A stretch of 6,626 bases of DNA from Acidobacteriota bacterium (GTDB lineage Bacteria > Acidobacteriota > Holophagae > Thermotomaculales > Thermotomaculaceae), in contig JAMOUY010000319.1 in assembly GCA_027067895.1 (NCBI GenBank), positions 1 to 6,626 on the forward strand, written 5' to 3'. Below are positions 1 through 6,240 of the stretch, piece by piece (positions within the stretch are counted from its first letter, which is position 1; the number at the start of each line of letters is the position of its first letter). A program made the position numbers and the translations under genes. The notes under the pieces were generated by a model. It searched no databases. It had not been told where the DNA came from and saw only the letters and a list, made by a program, of their open reading frames with translations.

Positions 1-492
1 AATACTTTCAGAGAAAAAAATCATTGCTATTCCGCCGTATTCAAAAATTGTTTTAAGATATTCCAAATCCTGTTTTGACAAATTACTTGCTTCAAAAAAT
101 CTTTGGGATAACTCGTTGAAAATCCCACCGTCAAAATAGTGATTAAAAAAATAACTTACCGCAAAAACAAACAGCAAAATTCCCAAAGCGGAAAAAAACA
201 GTTTTGCAAAAGCGGAAAATCCAAATTTTGTTTTCAGATAGATTATCAACAAAGAGGGAATTACCATACAGCCATAGTGAAGAAGAGTAAGGTAAAGAGA
301 TAATTTGTCATTTGCAAGAAGGGGGAAAAATAATAGCAACGGGAAAAAAGACATTATTAAAAGTGAAGAAAAAGAAAACTTTCTCCCCAAAATAAAAAAG
401 GGCGCCGGCAAAAACATAGCCAGCGGCCCTAAAAAATTCAAAACCGTTATAAAAAACAGAAAAATAAAATAATCTTTGTAATTTCTGCTCAT
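1..492 (-). CDS. DUF2232-like (YybS-like) multi-pass membrane protein, 3' end cut by window edge
   Basis: The first 164 codons are present, and the frame stays open from ATG at 492-490 to base 1, so the stop lies outside the window. The product starts [14 protein letters not shown] and is very hydrophobic. Likely membrane segments lie near residues 8-30, 42-60, 66-86 and 97-116, and another begins near 152. A GPLAMFLPAPFFILG stretch (22-36) resembles the first segments of DUF2232 proteins. The ATG shares one base with the rpsR stop (TAATG) and has no clear Shine-Dalgarno of its own, so it is probably translated by coupling to rpsR. DUF2232 genes commonly sit between rpsR and rplI, which supports the call; rplI would be expected further left. 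The molecular role of the family is not established. The reading frame and gene are fairly sure; the family name rests on position and hydrophobic pattern, without an alignment. Confidence 0.72.
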   Translation of the reverse strand, partial: MSRNYKDYFIFLFFITVLNFLGPLAMFLPAPFFILGRKFSFSSLLIMSFFPLLLFFPLLANDKLSLYLTLLHYGCMVIPSLLIIYLKTKFGFSAFAKLFFSALGILLFVFAVSYFFNHYFDGGIFNELSQRFFEASNLSKQDLEYLKTIFEYGGIAMIFFSESI

Positions 493-734
493 TATTGAGT
501 AACAAAAGGCAAAAGAGCCATTGTTCTTGCTCTTTTTATAGCCCTTGTTAACCTTCTTTGGTGTTTGGGGCAAGTACCTGTTGCCCTTCTCGGTTTAATC
601 ATAGCGCCTTCAAGAAGGTAATTTTTTAATGTGTCAACATCTTTGTAATCAATTACTTCTATGCCTTTTGCACAGAAACTGCAATATTTTTTCTTTTTTA
701 CAAAAAATCTTTTTCTCGGATTCTGGTTAGCCAT
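492..734 (-). CDS. rpsR: 30S ribosomal protein S18 (zinc-type)
   Basis: This 80-residue protein of the 30S platform binds as a heterodimer with S6 next to the central domain of 16S rRNA. Family features are clear: [13 protein letters not shown] (28-40), [16 protein letters not shown] (46-61) and the C-terminal [12 protein letters not shown] (66-77). The pattern C18-x2-C21 ... C55-x2-H58 is the zinc-ribbon form of S18, whereas some bacteria have lost these ligands. The ATG at 734-732 follows AAAGGAGA at about 6 bases, a good ribosome binding site. The gene starts 2 bases after the rpsF stop, with no ssb gene between them, unlike the rpsF-ssb-rpsR order of many bacteria. Its stop overlaps the next start, so rpsF, rpsR and the membrane gene should be co-translated. 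Length is normal and identification is secure. Confidence 0.97.
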   Translation of the reverse strand: MANQNPRKRFFVKKKKYCSFCAKGIEVIDYKDVDTLKNYLLEGAMIKPRRATGTCPKHQRRLTRAIKRARTMALLPFVTQ

Positions 735-736
735 GA

Positions 737-1138
737 TTATTCTCCTTTCTCAGCCTTTACTTCTTCTTTTGTTTCTCCGTTAACATCATCGCCTTTGTGC
801 TTTTTCGCTTTCTTTGCCCTCTTCTTCTCTTCCCTCGCTTTAAGTTTTAAATCATGGTCAAGGTTGACAATAAGGTGTCTCAATATACGTTCATCAAGTT
901 TCATCCTTCTGTCAACTTCGTTAACCTTACCTTTTTCAAGTTCAAACTCAATAAGGACATAAATTCCCTCATTGAGTTTCTTGATAGGATAAGCCAATAC
1001 CCTTTTGCCCCATTTGTCAATTTTTCTGATTTTGCCTTCAAGACTTTCAATTGTTGAGGTAATCTTTCCAACAAGATTGTCTACTTCTTCCTCGGAAAGG
1101 GAAGGCAGAGCGATAAATAGTGTTTCGTAAACAGACAT
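737..1138 (-). CDS. rpsF: 30S ribosomal protein S6 with charged C-terminal tail
   Basis: S6 is the partner of S18 in the 30S platform. Residues 1-100 are the usual S6 alpha/beta fold: [15 protein letters not shown] (4-18), [20 protein letters not shown] (41-60) and [10 protein letters not shown] (82-91). Residues about 101-133 form a Lys/Glu-rich tail, first basic ([11 protein letters not shown]) and then acidic, likely disordered; variable charged S6 tails are known, as in the E. coli protein that RimK glutamylates. The ATG at 1138-1136 has a strong AGGAGG (1145-1150) 6 bases upstream. The gene lies 70 bases downstream of hppA, the largest gap in the cluster, and this gap carries a promoter and a hairpin, so rpsF-rpsR can probably be transcribed apart from the genes upstream. 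Identification is secure. Confidence 0.97.
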   Translation of the reverse strand: MSVYETLFIALPSLSEEEVDNLVGKITSTIESLEGKIRKIDKWGKRVLAYPIKKLNEGIYVLIEFELEKGKVNEVDRRMKLDERILRHLIVNLDHDLKLKAREEKKRAKKAKKHKGDDVNGETKEEVKAEKGE

Positions 1139-1161
1139 CCAATTCCTCCTTATGGTTTTTT

Positions 1162-1189
1162 AAAAGGGGATAGCACCGAGGCTATCCCC
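1162..1189 (-). promoter_or_regulatory. Hairpin in the rpsF leader; possible hppA terminator or attenuator
   Basis: On the minus strand GGGGATAGC (1189-1181) is followed by a six-base loop CTCGGT and its exact complement GCTATCCCC (1174-1166), a perfect 9-bp GC-rich stem. It is followed by only four Ts (1165-1162) and then six As. The short T-tract makes it at best a weak intrinsic terminator for hppA. It also lies immediately downstream of a predicted promoter and about 27 bases before the rpsF start, so it would be the first structure in the rpsF mRNA leader. It could act as a regulatory or stabilising element there. The CCG-containing bulge described for the S6:S18 autoregulatory RNA is not visible. 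Confidence 0.55.
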
Positions 1190-1202
1190 AAGGATTCAAC
1201 GC

Positions 1203-1231
1203 ATTATATCAAAGTAAAGGTGCAATTACAA
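1203..1231 (-). promoter_or_regulatory. Predicted sigma-70-type promoter for rpsF-rpsR
   Basis: On the minus strand TTGTAA (1231-1226) and a perfect TATAAT (1208-1203) are separated by 17 bases. The -35 box matches consensus at 4 of 6 positions. The pair straddles the hppA stop codon, with the -10 box starting one base after it. Transcription would begin near 1197, giving a leader of about 58 bases that contains the 9-bp hairpin. This would let the ribosomal protein genes be expressed independently of hppA. It is a motif call only. Confidence 0.55.
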
Positions 1232-3248
1232 GAGCAACAACACTCATTAACTTAATTAAAATGTTCAAAGACGGACCTGCGGTATCCTTAAACGGGTCTC
1301 CAACAGTATCTCCGACAACGGCAGCCTTATGAGCCTCGGAACCTTTTCCGCCAAACTGTCCGGTTTCGATAAACTTCTTAGCGTTATCCCACGCACCGCC
1401 TGCATTAGCCATAAATATAGCAAGAACAACACCGGATACTGTAACGCCAGCAAGAAGCCCGCCAAGCATTTCTTTGCTTATATAACCGAATACAACGGGA
1501 ACGCCTATTGCAAGAAGGCCGGGAATAATCATTCTCTTGATTGCGGCGGCGGTTGAAATGTCAACGCATCTTGCATAATCTGCCTTAACGCCTTCTTTTC
1601 CTTCCAACAACCCTTTAATCTCCCTAAACTGCCTTCTAACTTCTTCAATCATATCAAAAGCGGCGTTGCCCACTGCCTTCATAGCCATTGACGAGAAGAA
1701 AAAAGGCAACATAGCGCCGATAAAAAGCCCAGCCATAACGTAAGGATTGCTAACGTCAATTGATTTCACATGTGCGGTGTGCATATAGGCGTTGAAAAGA
1801 GCAAGCGCCGTCAATGCAGCAGAGCCTATCGCAAAACCTTTTCCGATAGCGGCGGTTGTATTTCCCACAGCGTCAAGTTTATCCGTAATGCTTCTTACGT
1901 CTTTTCCGAGATGGGACATTTCGGCAATACCGCCTGCGTTGTCGGCAATAGGACCGTATGCGTCAACAGCCAACTGAATACCGGTTGTTGCAAGCATACC
2001 CAAAGCGGCAATAGCAATTCCGTAAAGTCCGGCAAATTTGTATGCCACAACAATTGCAATTGAAAGAACAATAATAGGCGCCGCAGTTGACTGCATACCG
2101 ACAGCCAAACCTGAAATAATGTTTGTGGCGGCACCGGTTTGAGAGTCCTTAGCAATATTCTGTGCGTGCTTTTTGGATTCGGCAGTATAATATTCGGTAA
2201 GCAATCCTATTGCAATTCCCGCTACCAATCCTGCAATTACAGCAATAAAAATATTTGTCGCCTGAGAAGGAACAAAATACTTGATTATAAAGTACGAAAA
2301 AATAGCCATAAAGATACCGGCGCCGAATGTTCCGGTGTTTAAAGCCGCCTGCGGGTTTCCGCCTTCTTTTGTTTTAACGAAGAATGTCCCTATTATTGAA
2401 ACAATAATTCCGACTCCCGCAAGGACAAGGGGAAGAATTGCGTAATTCAAAGCATTTTGAGGCTGAGCGGCACCCAAAACCATGGAACCGATAATTGCAC
2501 CTACATAGGACTCAAAAAGGTCAGCACCCATTCCCGCAACATCGCCAACGTTATCGCCAACGTTGTCGGCAATAACAGCAGGGTTTCTCGGGTCGTCTTC
2601 CGGAATTCCGGCTTCAACCTTACCGACAAGGTCTGCGCCGACATCGGCAGCCTTGGTGTAAATTCCTCCTCCAACCCTTGCAAAAAGAGCAATTGAGGAA
2701 GCACCCAAAGAAAATCCGCTTAACACGGTCAAAATCTTTTCAAGAACCTGATGGTTTTGAAAATCGTATCCGAAAATCTTTATGTAAACAATGAAAAGAA
2801 TGCTTAAACCTAAAACACCCAAGCCTACAACAGCCATACCCATAACGGTACCGCCTGAAAAAGCAACGTCAAGAGCCTTTGCAATTCCGCTTTCCTTTGC
2901 GGCGTTTGTTGTCCTAACGTTTGAAAGTGTTGCAACCTTCATTCCAAAGTATCCCGCAAGCGCAGAGCAAGTAGCACCAATCACGAATGAAAGAGCAACA
3001 AGCGGACTGCTGTTTGGATTTGAATAATTTCCAATTACAAGCAAAGCGGCAACAACAACAACAAAAAGGGATAAAACCTTGTACTCCCTGTTTAAAAAAG
3101 CCATTGCGCCTTCCCTGATGTGAGAAGCGATTTCCCTCATTGTTTCGTTTCCGTCCGCCTGCTTGCTTATCCAAGAGGTTTTGATAAAAGCAAAAAGCAG
3201 TGCAAGCACCCCGGCAATGGGAATTGCATAAAGTAAATTCATAGACAT
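1209..3248 (-). CDS. hppA: K+-dependent ion-translocating membrane pyrophosphatase (probably Na+ or H+ pumping)
   Basis: This integral membrane pyrophosphatase hydrolyses PPi to two phosphates and pumps H+ and/or Na+ outward. At 679 residues with about 16 hydrophobic segments it is full length. Active-site loops are intact: [20 protein letters not shown] (202-221), DNVGDNVGD (228-236), DNAGGIAEM (436-444) and [14 protein letters not shown] (647-660). The determinant [10 protein letters not shown] (462-471) has Ala466 and Gly469, where K+-independent enzymes have Lys and Thr, so the enzyme should need K+. The gate glutamate lies in DLFESY (Glu246), the position used in Na+-pumping enzymes such as that of Thermotoga, and not four residues later as in plant K+-dependent H+ pumps. 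The ATG at 3248 has GGAGGG 9 bases upstream; ATG 3242 would be too distant. The gene begins 20 bases after pth and probably shares its transcript. Family is certain; the transported ion is not. Confidence 0.97.
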   Translation of the reverse strand: MSMNLLYAIPIAGVLALLFAFIKTSWISKQADGNETMREIASHIREGAMAFLNREYKVLSLFVVVVAALLVIGNYSNPNSSPLVALSFVIGATCSALAGYFGMKVATLSNVRTTNAAKESGIAKALDVAFSGGTVMGMAVVGLGVLGLSILFIVYIKIFGYDFQNHQVLEKILTVLSGFSLGASSIALFARVGGGIYTKAADVGADLVGKVEAGIPEDDPRNPAVIADNVGDNVGDVAGMGADLFESYVGAIIGSMVLGAAQPQNALNYAILPLVLAGVGIIVSIIGTFFVKTKEGGNPQAALNTGTFGAGIFMAIFSYFIIKYFVPSQATNIFIAVIAGLVAGIAIGLLTEYYTAESKKHAQNIAKDSQTGAATNIISGLAVGMQSTAAPIIVLSIAIVVAYKFAGLYGIAIAALGMLATTGIQLAVDAYGPIADNAGGIAEMSHLGKDVRSITDKLDAVGNTTAAIGKGFAIGSAALTALALFNAYMHTAHVKSIDVSNPYVMAGLFIGAMLPFFFSSMAMKAVGNAAFDMIEEVRRQFREIKGLLEGKEGVKADYARCVDISTAAAIKRMIIPGLLAIGVPVVFGYISKEMLGGLLAGVTVSGVVLAIFMANAGGAWDNAKKFIETGQFGGKGSEAHKAAVVGDTVGDPFKDTAGPSLNILIKLMSVVALVIAPLL

Positions 3249-3268
3249 GGTAAAACACCCTCCTTTAA

Positions 3269-3841
3269 TTATTTTGTATTTACAAACTTTACAGCCTCGT
3301 TTAAGTTACCTTCGCATAGAAAAATTTCAAGCCCCTTTTGAGCCTTTTTAAAAGCCTCAACATAGGCAAGTTCCTCTTCCTCGGTAAATCTTTCAAGAAC
3401 ATAGGAAGCAAGAGGAATTGAAGAAAGCCTCTTGGTTTTAATCCCAAACCTTATTCTTAGAAAATCATCGTTGCCTAATGCTGAAATTATATGCTTAATT
3501 CCTTTGTGTCCGCCTGACCCTCCGGATTTTTTAAACCTGACTTCACCGCACTGCAAGTCTTTGTCGTCATAACAAACTATGAGTGAGCCCTCATTCAGTT
3601 TGTAATAGTTTAAAACTTCTTTTACTGCCAATCCGCTTAAATTCATATAGGTATCCGGCTTTACAAAGATTAATTTTTGATTACAGTGGGAAATTATATC
3701 ATAGAAATAGTCAAATTTTTTCTTAAAATTGCAATTTAACCGCCAATTTTCGCACAAAAAATCCAAAAAAAGAAATCCGAGATTGTGCCTTGTAAAGGCA
3801 TATTTCAATCCCGGATTCCCTAAACCTACAATAACTTTCAT
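3269..3841 (-). CDS. pth: Peptidyl-tRNA hydrolase (Pth family)
   Basis: Cytosolic Pth cleaves the ester bond of peptidyl-tRNAs that drop off the ribosome, recycling tRNA. The 190-residue product is the usual length. It shows the N-terminal VGLGNPG (5-11) with Asn9, the catalytic His19 in TRHNLGF (17-23), [10 protein letters not shown] (61-70) with Asn67, the acidic YDD pair (91-93) and [11 protein letters not shown] (108-118). Asn114 of the E. coli enzyme, in GGHNG, is Lys113 here; I believe this varies between bacteria, so activity is not in doubt. The start at 3841 is 9 bases after the rplY stop, with only a weak distant GGAAG, so translation probably depends on coupling to rplY. The prs-rplY-pth order matches that of many bacteria. 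Identification is secure. Confidence 0.96.
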   Translation of the reverse strand: MKVIVGLGNPGLKYAFTRHNLGFLFLDFLCENWRLNCNFKKKFDYFYDIISHCNQKLIFVKPDTYMNLSGLAVKEVLNYYKLNEGSLIVCYDDKDLQCGEVRFKKSGGSGGHKGIKHIISALGNDDFLRIRFGIKTKRLSSIPLASYVLERFTEEEELAYVEAFKKAQKGLEIFLCEGNLNEAVKFVNTK

Positions 3842-3850
3842 TTATTCGGA

Positions 3851-4489
3851 TTATTCTTCCTCTTTCTTGCCCTTTGAAATTACTTCCGGTTCCATTTCTT
3901 CTTCTTCCACTTCTTCCTCAATATCATGCGTTCTGATAGGTTCAACTTTCACTATAACGGTATCCGGATTGTCAACGAATTCCACATTCGGCACATCAAG
4001 GTCTTTTACCCTGATAGCGTCATTCAAATGTAAATCGCTAACATCTATCTCAATAACTTTCGGAATTTCAAGAACCTTGGCCTTCAACTCAATTTCTCTT
4101 TTAATCAAATCAAGCATACCGCCTTCGTTTTTAACTCCGTAAGCAGTACCAACGATTTCAACGGGAACGCTAACCTCAACTATCTGGTCAACATTAACCC
4201 TGATAAAATCGGCGTGAATAAGCCTTCTTGTAATAGGGTCTATCTGATAATCCTTTACCATCACGTGTCTCTGTTTGTCTGTCCCGGCAAGCCTGAGCAA
4301 CCTAACGGTGTTTTCACCTGTCTCGGCATGCAACATATCCCAAACATGCCTTTCTTTAATAGCGATAGGCACGGGACCTCTGTCTCCGCCGTAAACAATT
4401 CCGGGAATGTACCCTTTTTCTCTCAACCTTCTGTTTGCGTTTTTGCCTAATTTTTCCCTCGGTTGAACTTCAATGTAATCCTGATGCAT
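3851..4489 (-). CDS. rplY: 50S ribosomal protein L25, CTC/TL5 long form
   Basis: L25 binds 5S rRNA in the central protuberance; the long CTC/TL5 form adds a C-terminal beta domain and is known in Bacillus as general stress protein Ctc. The 5S-binding domain covers about residues 1-97, with EKLGKNANRRLREKGYIPGI (12-31), VYGG and YQIDPITRRLIHADF (81-95). The beta domain runs to about 185 and includes GTAYGVKNEGGMLD (114-127). The tail from about 190 is Glu-rich, ending in KGKKEEE. I chose ATG 4489-4487 (212 residues, MHQDYIEV) because GGAGG at 4499-4495 lies 5 bases before it. The upstream in-frame ATG at 4501 (four more residues) overlaps that Shine-Dalgarno and has none of its own. It lies between prs and pth in the expected order. 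Family is secure; start choice is about 85 percent. Confidence 0.95.
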   Translation of the reverse strand: MHQDYIEVQPREKLGKNANRRLREKGYIPGIVYGGDRGPVPIAIKERHVWDMLHAETGENTVRLLRLAGTDKQRHVMVKDYQIDPITRRLIHADFIRVNVDQIVEVSVPVEIVGTAYGVKNEGGMLDLIKREIELKAKVLEIPKVIEIDVSDLHLNDAIRVKDLDVPNVEFVDNPDTVIVKVEPIRTHDIEEEVEEEEMEPEVISKGKKEEE

Positions 4490-4494
4490 AGTAT

Positions 4495-4499
4495 CCTCC
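4495..4499 (-). promoter_or_regulatory. Shine-Dalgarno that decides the rplY start
   Basis: GGAGG is placed 5 bases before ATG 4489. The alternative in-frame ATG at 4501-4499 runs into this motif and is preceded only by an A/T-rich stretch, so the downstream ATG is the better start. Confidence 0.75.
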
Positions 4500-4504
4500 A
4501 TATT

Positions 4505-5464
4505 TTAATCTATAAAAAGCGAACTTATTGAGGTTTCCTCGTGAGCCCTTTTTATTGCCTCACCAAACAGCCTGGAAACCGATAAAACTTGAACTTTGTC
4601 TTTCTTGTCAAACGACTTATCAAATGGAATTGAATCCGTAATATAGATTTTTTCAATACAGGAATTCCCAATTCTTTCCATCGCTTTGCCGGATAACACT
4701 CCGTGAGAAGCGGCGGCATAAATCCTCAATGCCCCTCTTTCTTTCAACGCTTTTGCGGTTTTTACAAGAGTGCCGGCAGTATCAATTATATCGTCAACAA
4801 TTATTACGTCTTTACCCTCAACATCTCCCACAACATTCATAACCTCGGCTTCGTTTGCCTTTTCCCTTCTCTTGTCAACAAGAACAAGGCTTGCGTCAAG
4901 TCTCTTTGAGTATGCTCTTGCCCTCTCCGCGCCTCCTGCGTCGGGAGAAACAATGCACAAATTCTCAAATTCCATTGACCTGAAAAAGGGAATAAAAATT
5001 GCAGATGCGTATAAATGGTCCACGGGAATATCAAAGAAACCCTGAATTTGGTTTGCATGCAAATCCATTGTAATTATTCTGTTTGCTCCCGCTTTTTCAA
5101 GCAAATCGGCAACAAGTTTGGCACTTATGGGAACCCTCGGTTTATGCTTCCTATCCTGTCTCGCATAGCCGAAATAGGGAATAACCGCGGTAATCCTTGT
5201 TGCGCTTGCCCTTTTTAAAGTATCCAAAATGATGAGTAATTCCATCAAATTATCATTGGCAGGCTTGCAGGTTGACTGAATAACAAAAGCGTCGGAACCT
5301 CTTACGTTTTCCCTAATGTGACAGGATATTTCTCCGTCGGAAAAACGGGATACTTCAATATCGCCCAAACCTACGCCAACCTCTTCCTTTAAATAAAGAG
5401 CAATACTGTTTGCCAAGGATGGGTTGGAATTGCCTGCAAATACTTTAAGCGGCGCATGTCTCAT
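4505..5464 (-). CDS. prs: Ribose-phosphate pyrophosphokinase (PRPP synthetase, class I)
   Basis: Prs transfers pyrophosphate from ATP to ribose 5-phosphate, making PRPP for purine, pyrimidine, histidine, tryptophan and NAD synthesis. The 319-residue length is typical. It shows FAGNSNPSLA near the N-terminus (9-18), the ATP flexible loop YARQDRKHKPRVPISAK (100-116), the metal-binding DLHANQIQGFFD (134-145), catalytic Lys198 and Arg200 in DKRR (197-200), and the PRPP loop VDDIIDTAGT (223-232). ATG 5464-5462 is preceded by a modest AAGAGAG about 8 bases away. The gene starts 27 bases after tRNA-Gln and ends 15 bases before the chosen rplY start, and no promoter is visible in either gap. Its mRNA should therefore be released by processing at the tRNA 3' end of a spoVG transcript. 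Identification is secure. Confidence 0.97.
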   Translation of the reverse strand: MRHAPLKVFAGNSNPSLANSIALYLKEEVGVGLGDIEVSRFSDGEISCHIRENVRGSDAFVIQSTCKPANDNLMELLIILDTLKRASATRITAVIPYFGYARQDRKHKPRVPISAKLVADLLEKAGANRIITMDLHANQIQGFFDIPVDHLYASAIFIPFFRSMEFENLCIVSPDAGGAERARAYSKRLDASLVLVDKRREKANEAEVMNVVGDVEGKDVIIVDDIIDTAGTLVKTAKALKERGALRIYAAASHGVLSGKAMERIGNSCIEKIYITDSIPFDKSFDKKDKVQVLSVSRLFGEAIKRAHEETSISSLFID

Positions 5465-5491
5465 AGCAATCTCTCTTTTGAAAATTTTTAA

Positions 5492-5566
5492 TGGCTGGGG
5501 AGGTAGGATTCGAACCCACGAATGGCGGGACCAAAACCCGCTGCCTTACCACTTGGCTACTCCCCA
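5492..5566 (-). tRNA. tRNA-Gln (anticodon UUG)
   Basis: The 75-base gene has a full cloverleaf. The acceptor stem TGGGGAG pairs with CTCCCCA, keeping the U1-A72 pair and G73 discriminator typical of bacterial tRNA-Gln. The anticodon stem is GCGGG/CCCGC with loop TTTTGGT, so the anticodon is TTG at 5534-5532, reading CAA and, by wobble, CAG. The T arm contains GTTCGAATC. The 3' CCA (5494-5492) is encoded in the DNA. It lies 16 bases after the spoVG stop and 27 bases before prs with no promoter in between, so it is probably excised from a polycistronic transcript. Confidence 0.97.
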
Positions 5567-5582
5567 GCACAAAGTGTTTTAT

Positions 5583-5966
5583 TTAGTAACCAAACTCTTT
5601 TGCAGTTAACAAATCGGATGTATCAACTTTTTCTTCCTCTGCATTTTCAACTTCTTCCGCCGCCTTTTGTTCTTCGTTAACGTCAACCGCTTTTCTTCTT
5701 TCAAGTTTTTCTCCGGTCACTTTCTCAAACTCTTCAAAAACTTTATTCTCAATCATAAGCCTTGTTTCCATATTTAAAGGATGAGCAACGTCCCTAAATT
5801 TGCCGTTTCTGCTCTTTTTACTTGGCATTGAGAGAAAAGCACCGTTAGGTGTCTGAATAATCTTGATATCCGTAACAATAAAACAATTGTCAAAAACTAC
5901 CGATGCGAACCCTTTCAATTTGCTAACGTTGTTAACAGGTGTGATTTTAACTTCTGTAACTTGCAT
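5583..5966 (-). CDS. spoVG: SpoVG-family regulatory nucleic-acid-binding protein
   Basis: SpoVG proteins are small cytosolic DNA/RNA-binding regulators, studied in Bacillus, Staphylococcus and Borrelia; they also occur in non-sporulating bacteria, so the name does not imply sporulation. The 127-residue product has the conserved core at 1-84: MQVTEVKITPV (1-11), FDNCFIVTDIKII (25-37), GAFLSMPSKK (42-51) and FRDVAHPLN (57-65). Residues about 93-127 are an acidic, Glu-rich extension compared with the roughly 97-residue B. subtilis protein. ATG 5966-5964 matches the family start and has GGAGG at 5983-5979, 12 bases upstream. An in-frame ATG at 6008 would add 14 basic residues that the family lacks and would lie at the predicted transcription start. 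It is the first gene after a consensus promoter and leads into tRNA-Gln and prs. Family is secure; its target here is unknown. Confidence 0.95.
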   Translation of the reverse strand: MQVTEVKITPVNNVSKLKGFASVVFDNCFIVTDIKIIQTPNGAFLSMPSKKSRNGKFRDVAHPLNMETRLMIENKVFEEFEKVTGEKLERRKAVDVNEEQKAAEEVENAEEEKVDTSDLLTAKEFGY

Positions 5967-6019
5967 AATTTTTTTTAACCTCCGTATCTTAGTAAAAACT
6001 TTTCTCAAAAAACGAATAA

Positions 6020-6047
6020 ATTATAACAATTAGTTTGTTTTTGTCAA
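6020..6047 (-). promoter_or_regulatory. Strong sigma-70-type promoter for spoVG and the downstream cluster
   Basis: On the minus strand a perfect TTGACA (6047-6042) and a perfect TATAAT (6025-6020) are separated by 16 bases in A/T-rich DNA. Transcription should start near 6013, about 46 bases before the spoVG ATG. As no other convincing promoter or terminator is seen before hppA ends, it probably drives spoVG, tRNA-Gln, prs, rplY, pth and hppA. The consensus boxes suggest strong constitutive expression, as suits ribosomal and nucleotide genes. Confidence 0.82.
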
Positions 6048-6066
6048 TAGATGATTGAGGTTAAAC

Positions 6067-6240
6067 TTATTCTTTCTCAGAATTTTGTCTGTATTCAAGA
6101 CAAAGGGAATTTTTAGGCACATATCTTTTAAACTTAGAGCAGTACAGGGATATTTCCCTCCGGCAAGCCCCGTCCAAAGCATTACTGTCAGGAAAAGAGG
6201 CAAACTCGCAAAACAAATCGCAGAATTTCACCTCTTTCAA
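6067..6240 (-). CDS. Small cysteine-rich protein of unknown function (57 residues)
   Basis: I do not recognise this gene with certainty. The frame starts at TTG 6240-6238, overlapping the TGA stop of the MshQ-like gene (TTGA), with GGGAGG at 6253-6248 placed 7 bases upstream, inside that gene. It ends at TAA 6069-6067, 20 bases before the spoVG -35 box, and so fills the gap almost exactly. The 57 residues contain five cysteines: Cys7 and Cys11 (FCDLFCEF), Cys26 (LDGACRREI), Cys34 (SLYCSKF) and Cys47 (VPKNSLC). The spaced Cys pattern with RYVPKNSLC suggests a metal-binding (zinc or Fe-S) fold, and it recalls small uncharacterised deltaproteobacterial-type proteins, from memory only. No signal peptide or membrane segment is seen. 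GTG 6231-6229 is an alternative start. Coding status is likely but unproven. Confidence 0.62.
   Translation of the reverse strand: MKEVKFCDLFCEFASFPDSNALDGACRREISLYCSKFKRYVPKNSLCLEYRQNSEKE

Noticed and set aside
308..505. 65-residue minus-strand open frame with many Phe residues overlapping the end of rpsR
   Set aside because: It is a shifted-frame shadow of the DUF2232-like gene. The frame starting at 492 is longer, stays open to the window edge, and has the overlap and hydrophobic pattern expected.
1166..1189. Hairpin as the known S6:S18 autoregulatory motif
   Set aside because: The stem is perfect with a six-base loop and has no CCG-bearing bulge, so the known consensus is not met. It is kept only as an unassigned leader or terminator hairpin.
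2914..3258. 114-residue minus-strand open frame overlapping the hppA start
   Set aside because: It is a shifted-frame shadow of the certain hppA gene, with a run of cysteines produced by GTTG-type repeats and no recognisable domain.
3729..4142. 137-residue plus-strand open frame antisense to pth and rplY
   Set aside because: Its Ser/Thr/Phe-rich, low-complexity composition is what the antisense of Glu/Lys/Asp-rich coding sequence gives. Both genes beneath it are certain.
4490..4501. Extra four N-terminal residues (MEDT) on L25
   Set aside because: The upstream ATG is embedded in the Shine-Dalgarno of the downstream ATG and has no ribosome binding site of its own.
5583..6008. Longer SpoVG starting at ATG 6008
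   Set aside because: The extra 14 basic residues are absent from the family, the GGAGG at 5983-5979 serves the ATG at 5966, and 6008 is almost at the predicted transcription start.
6061..6236. Possible riboswitch or structured RNA between the MshQ-like gene and spoVG
   Set aside because: It was considered because of CAGGGATA-type and GCC-rich stretches, but I could not assemble conserved helices of a known class, and the region reads well as the Cys-rich frame. It also lies upstream of the spoVG promoter, so it would not be in the spoVG leader.
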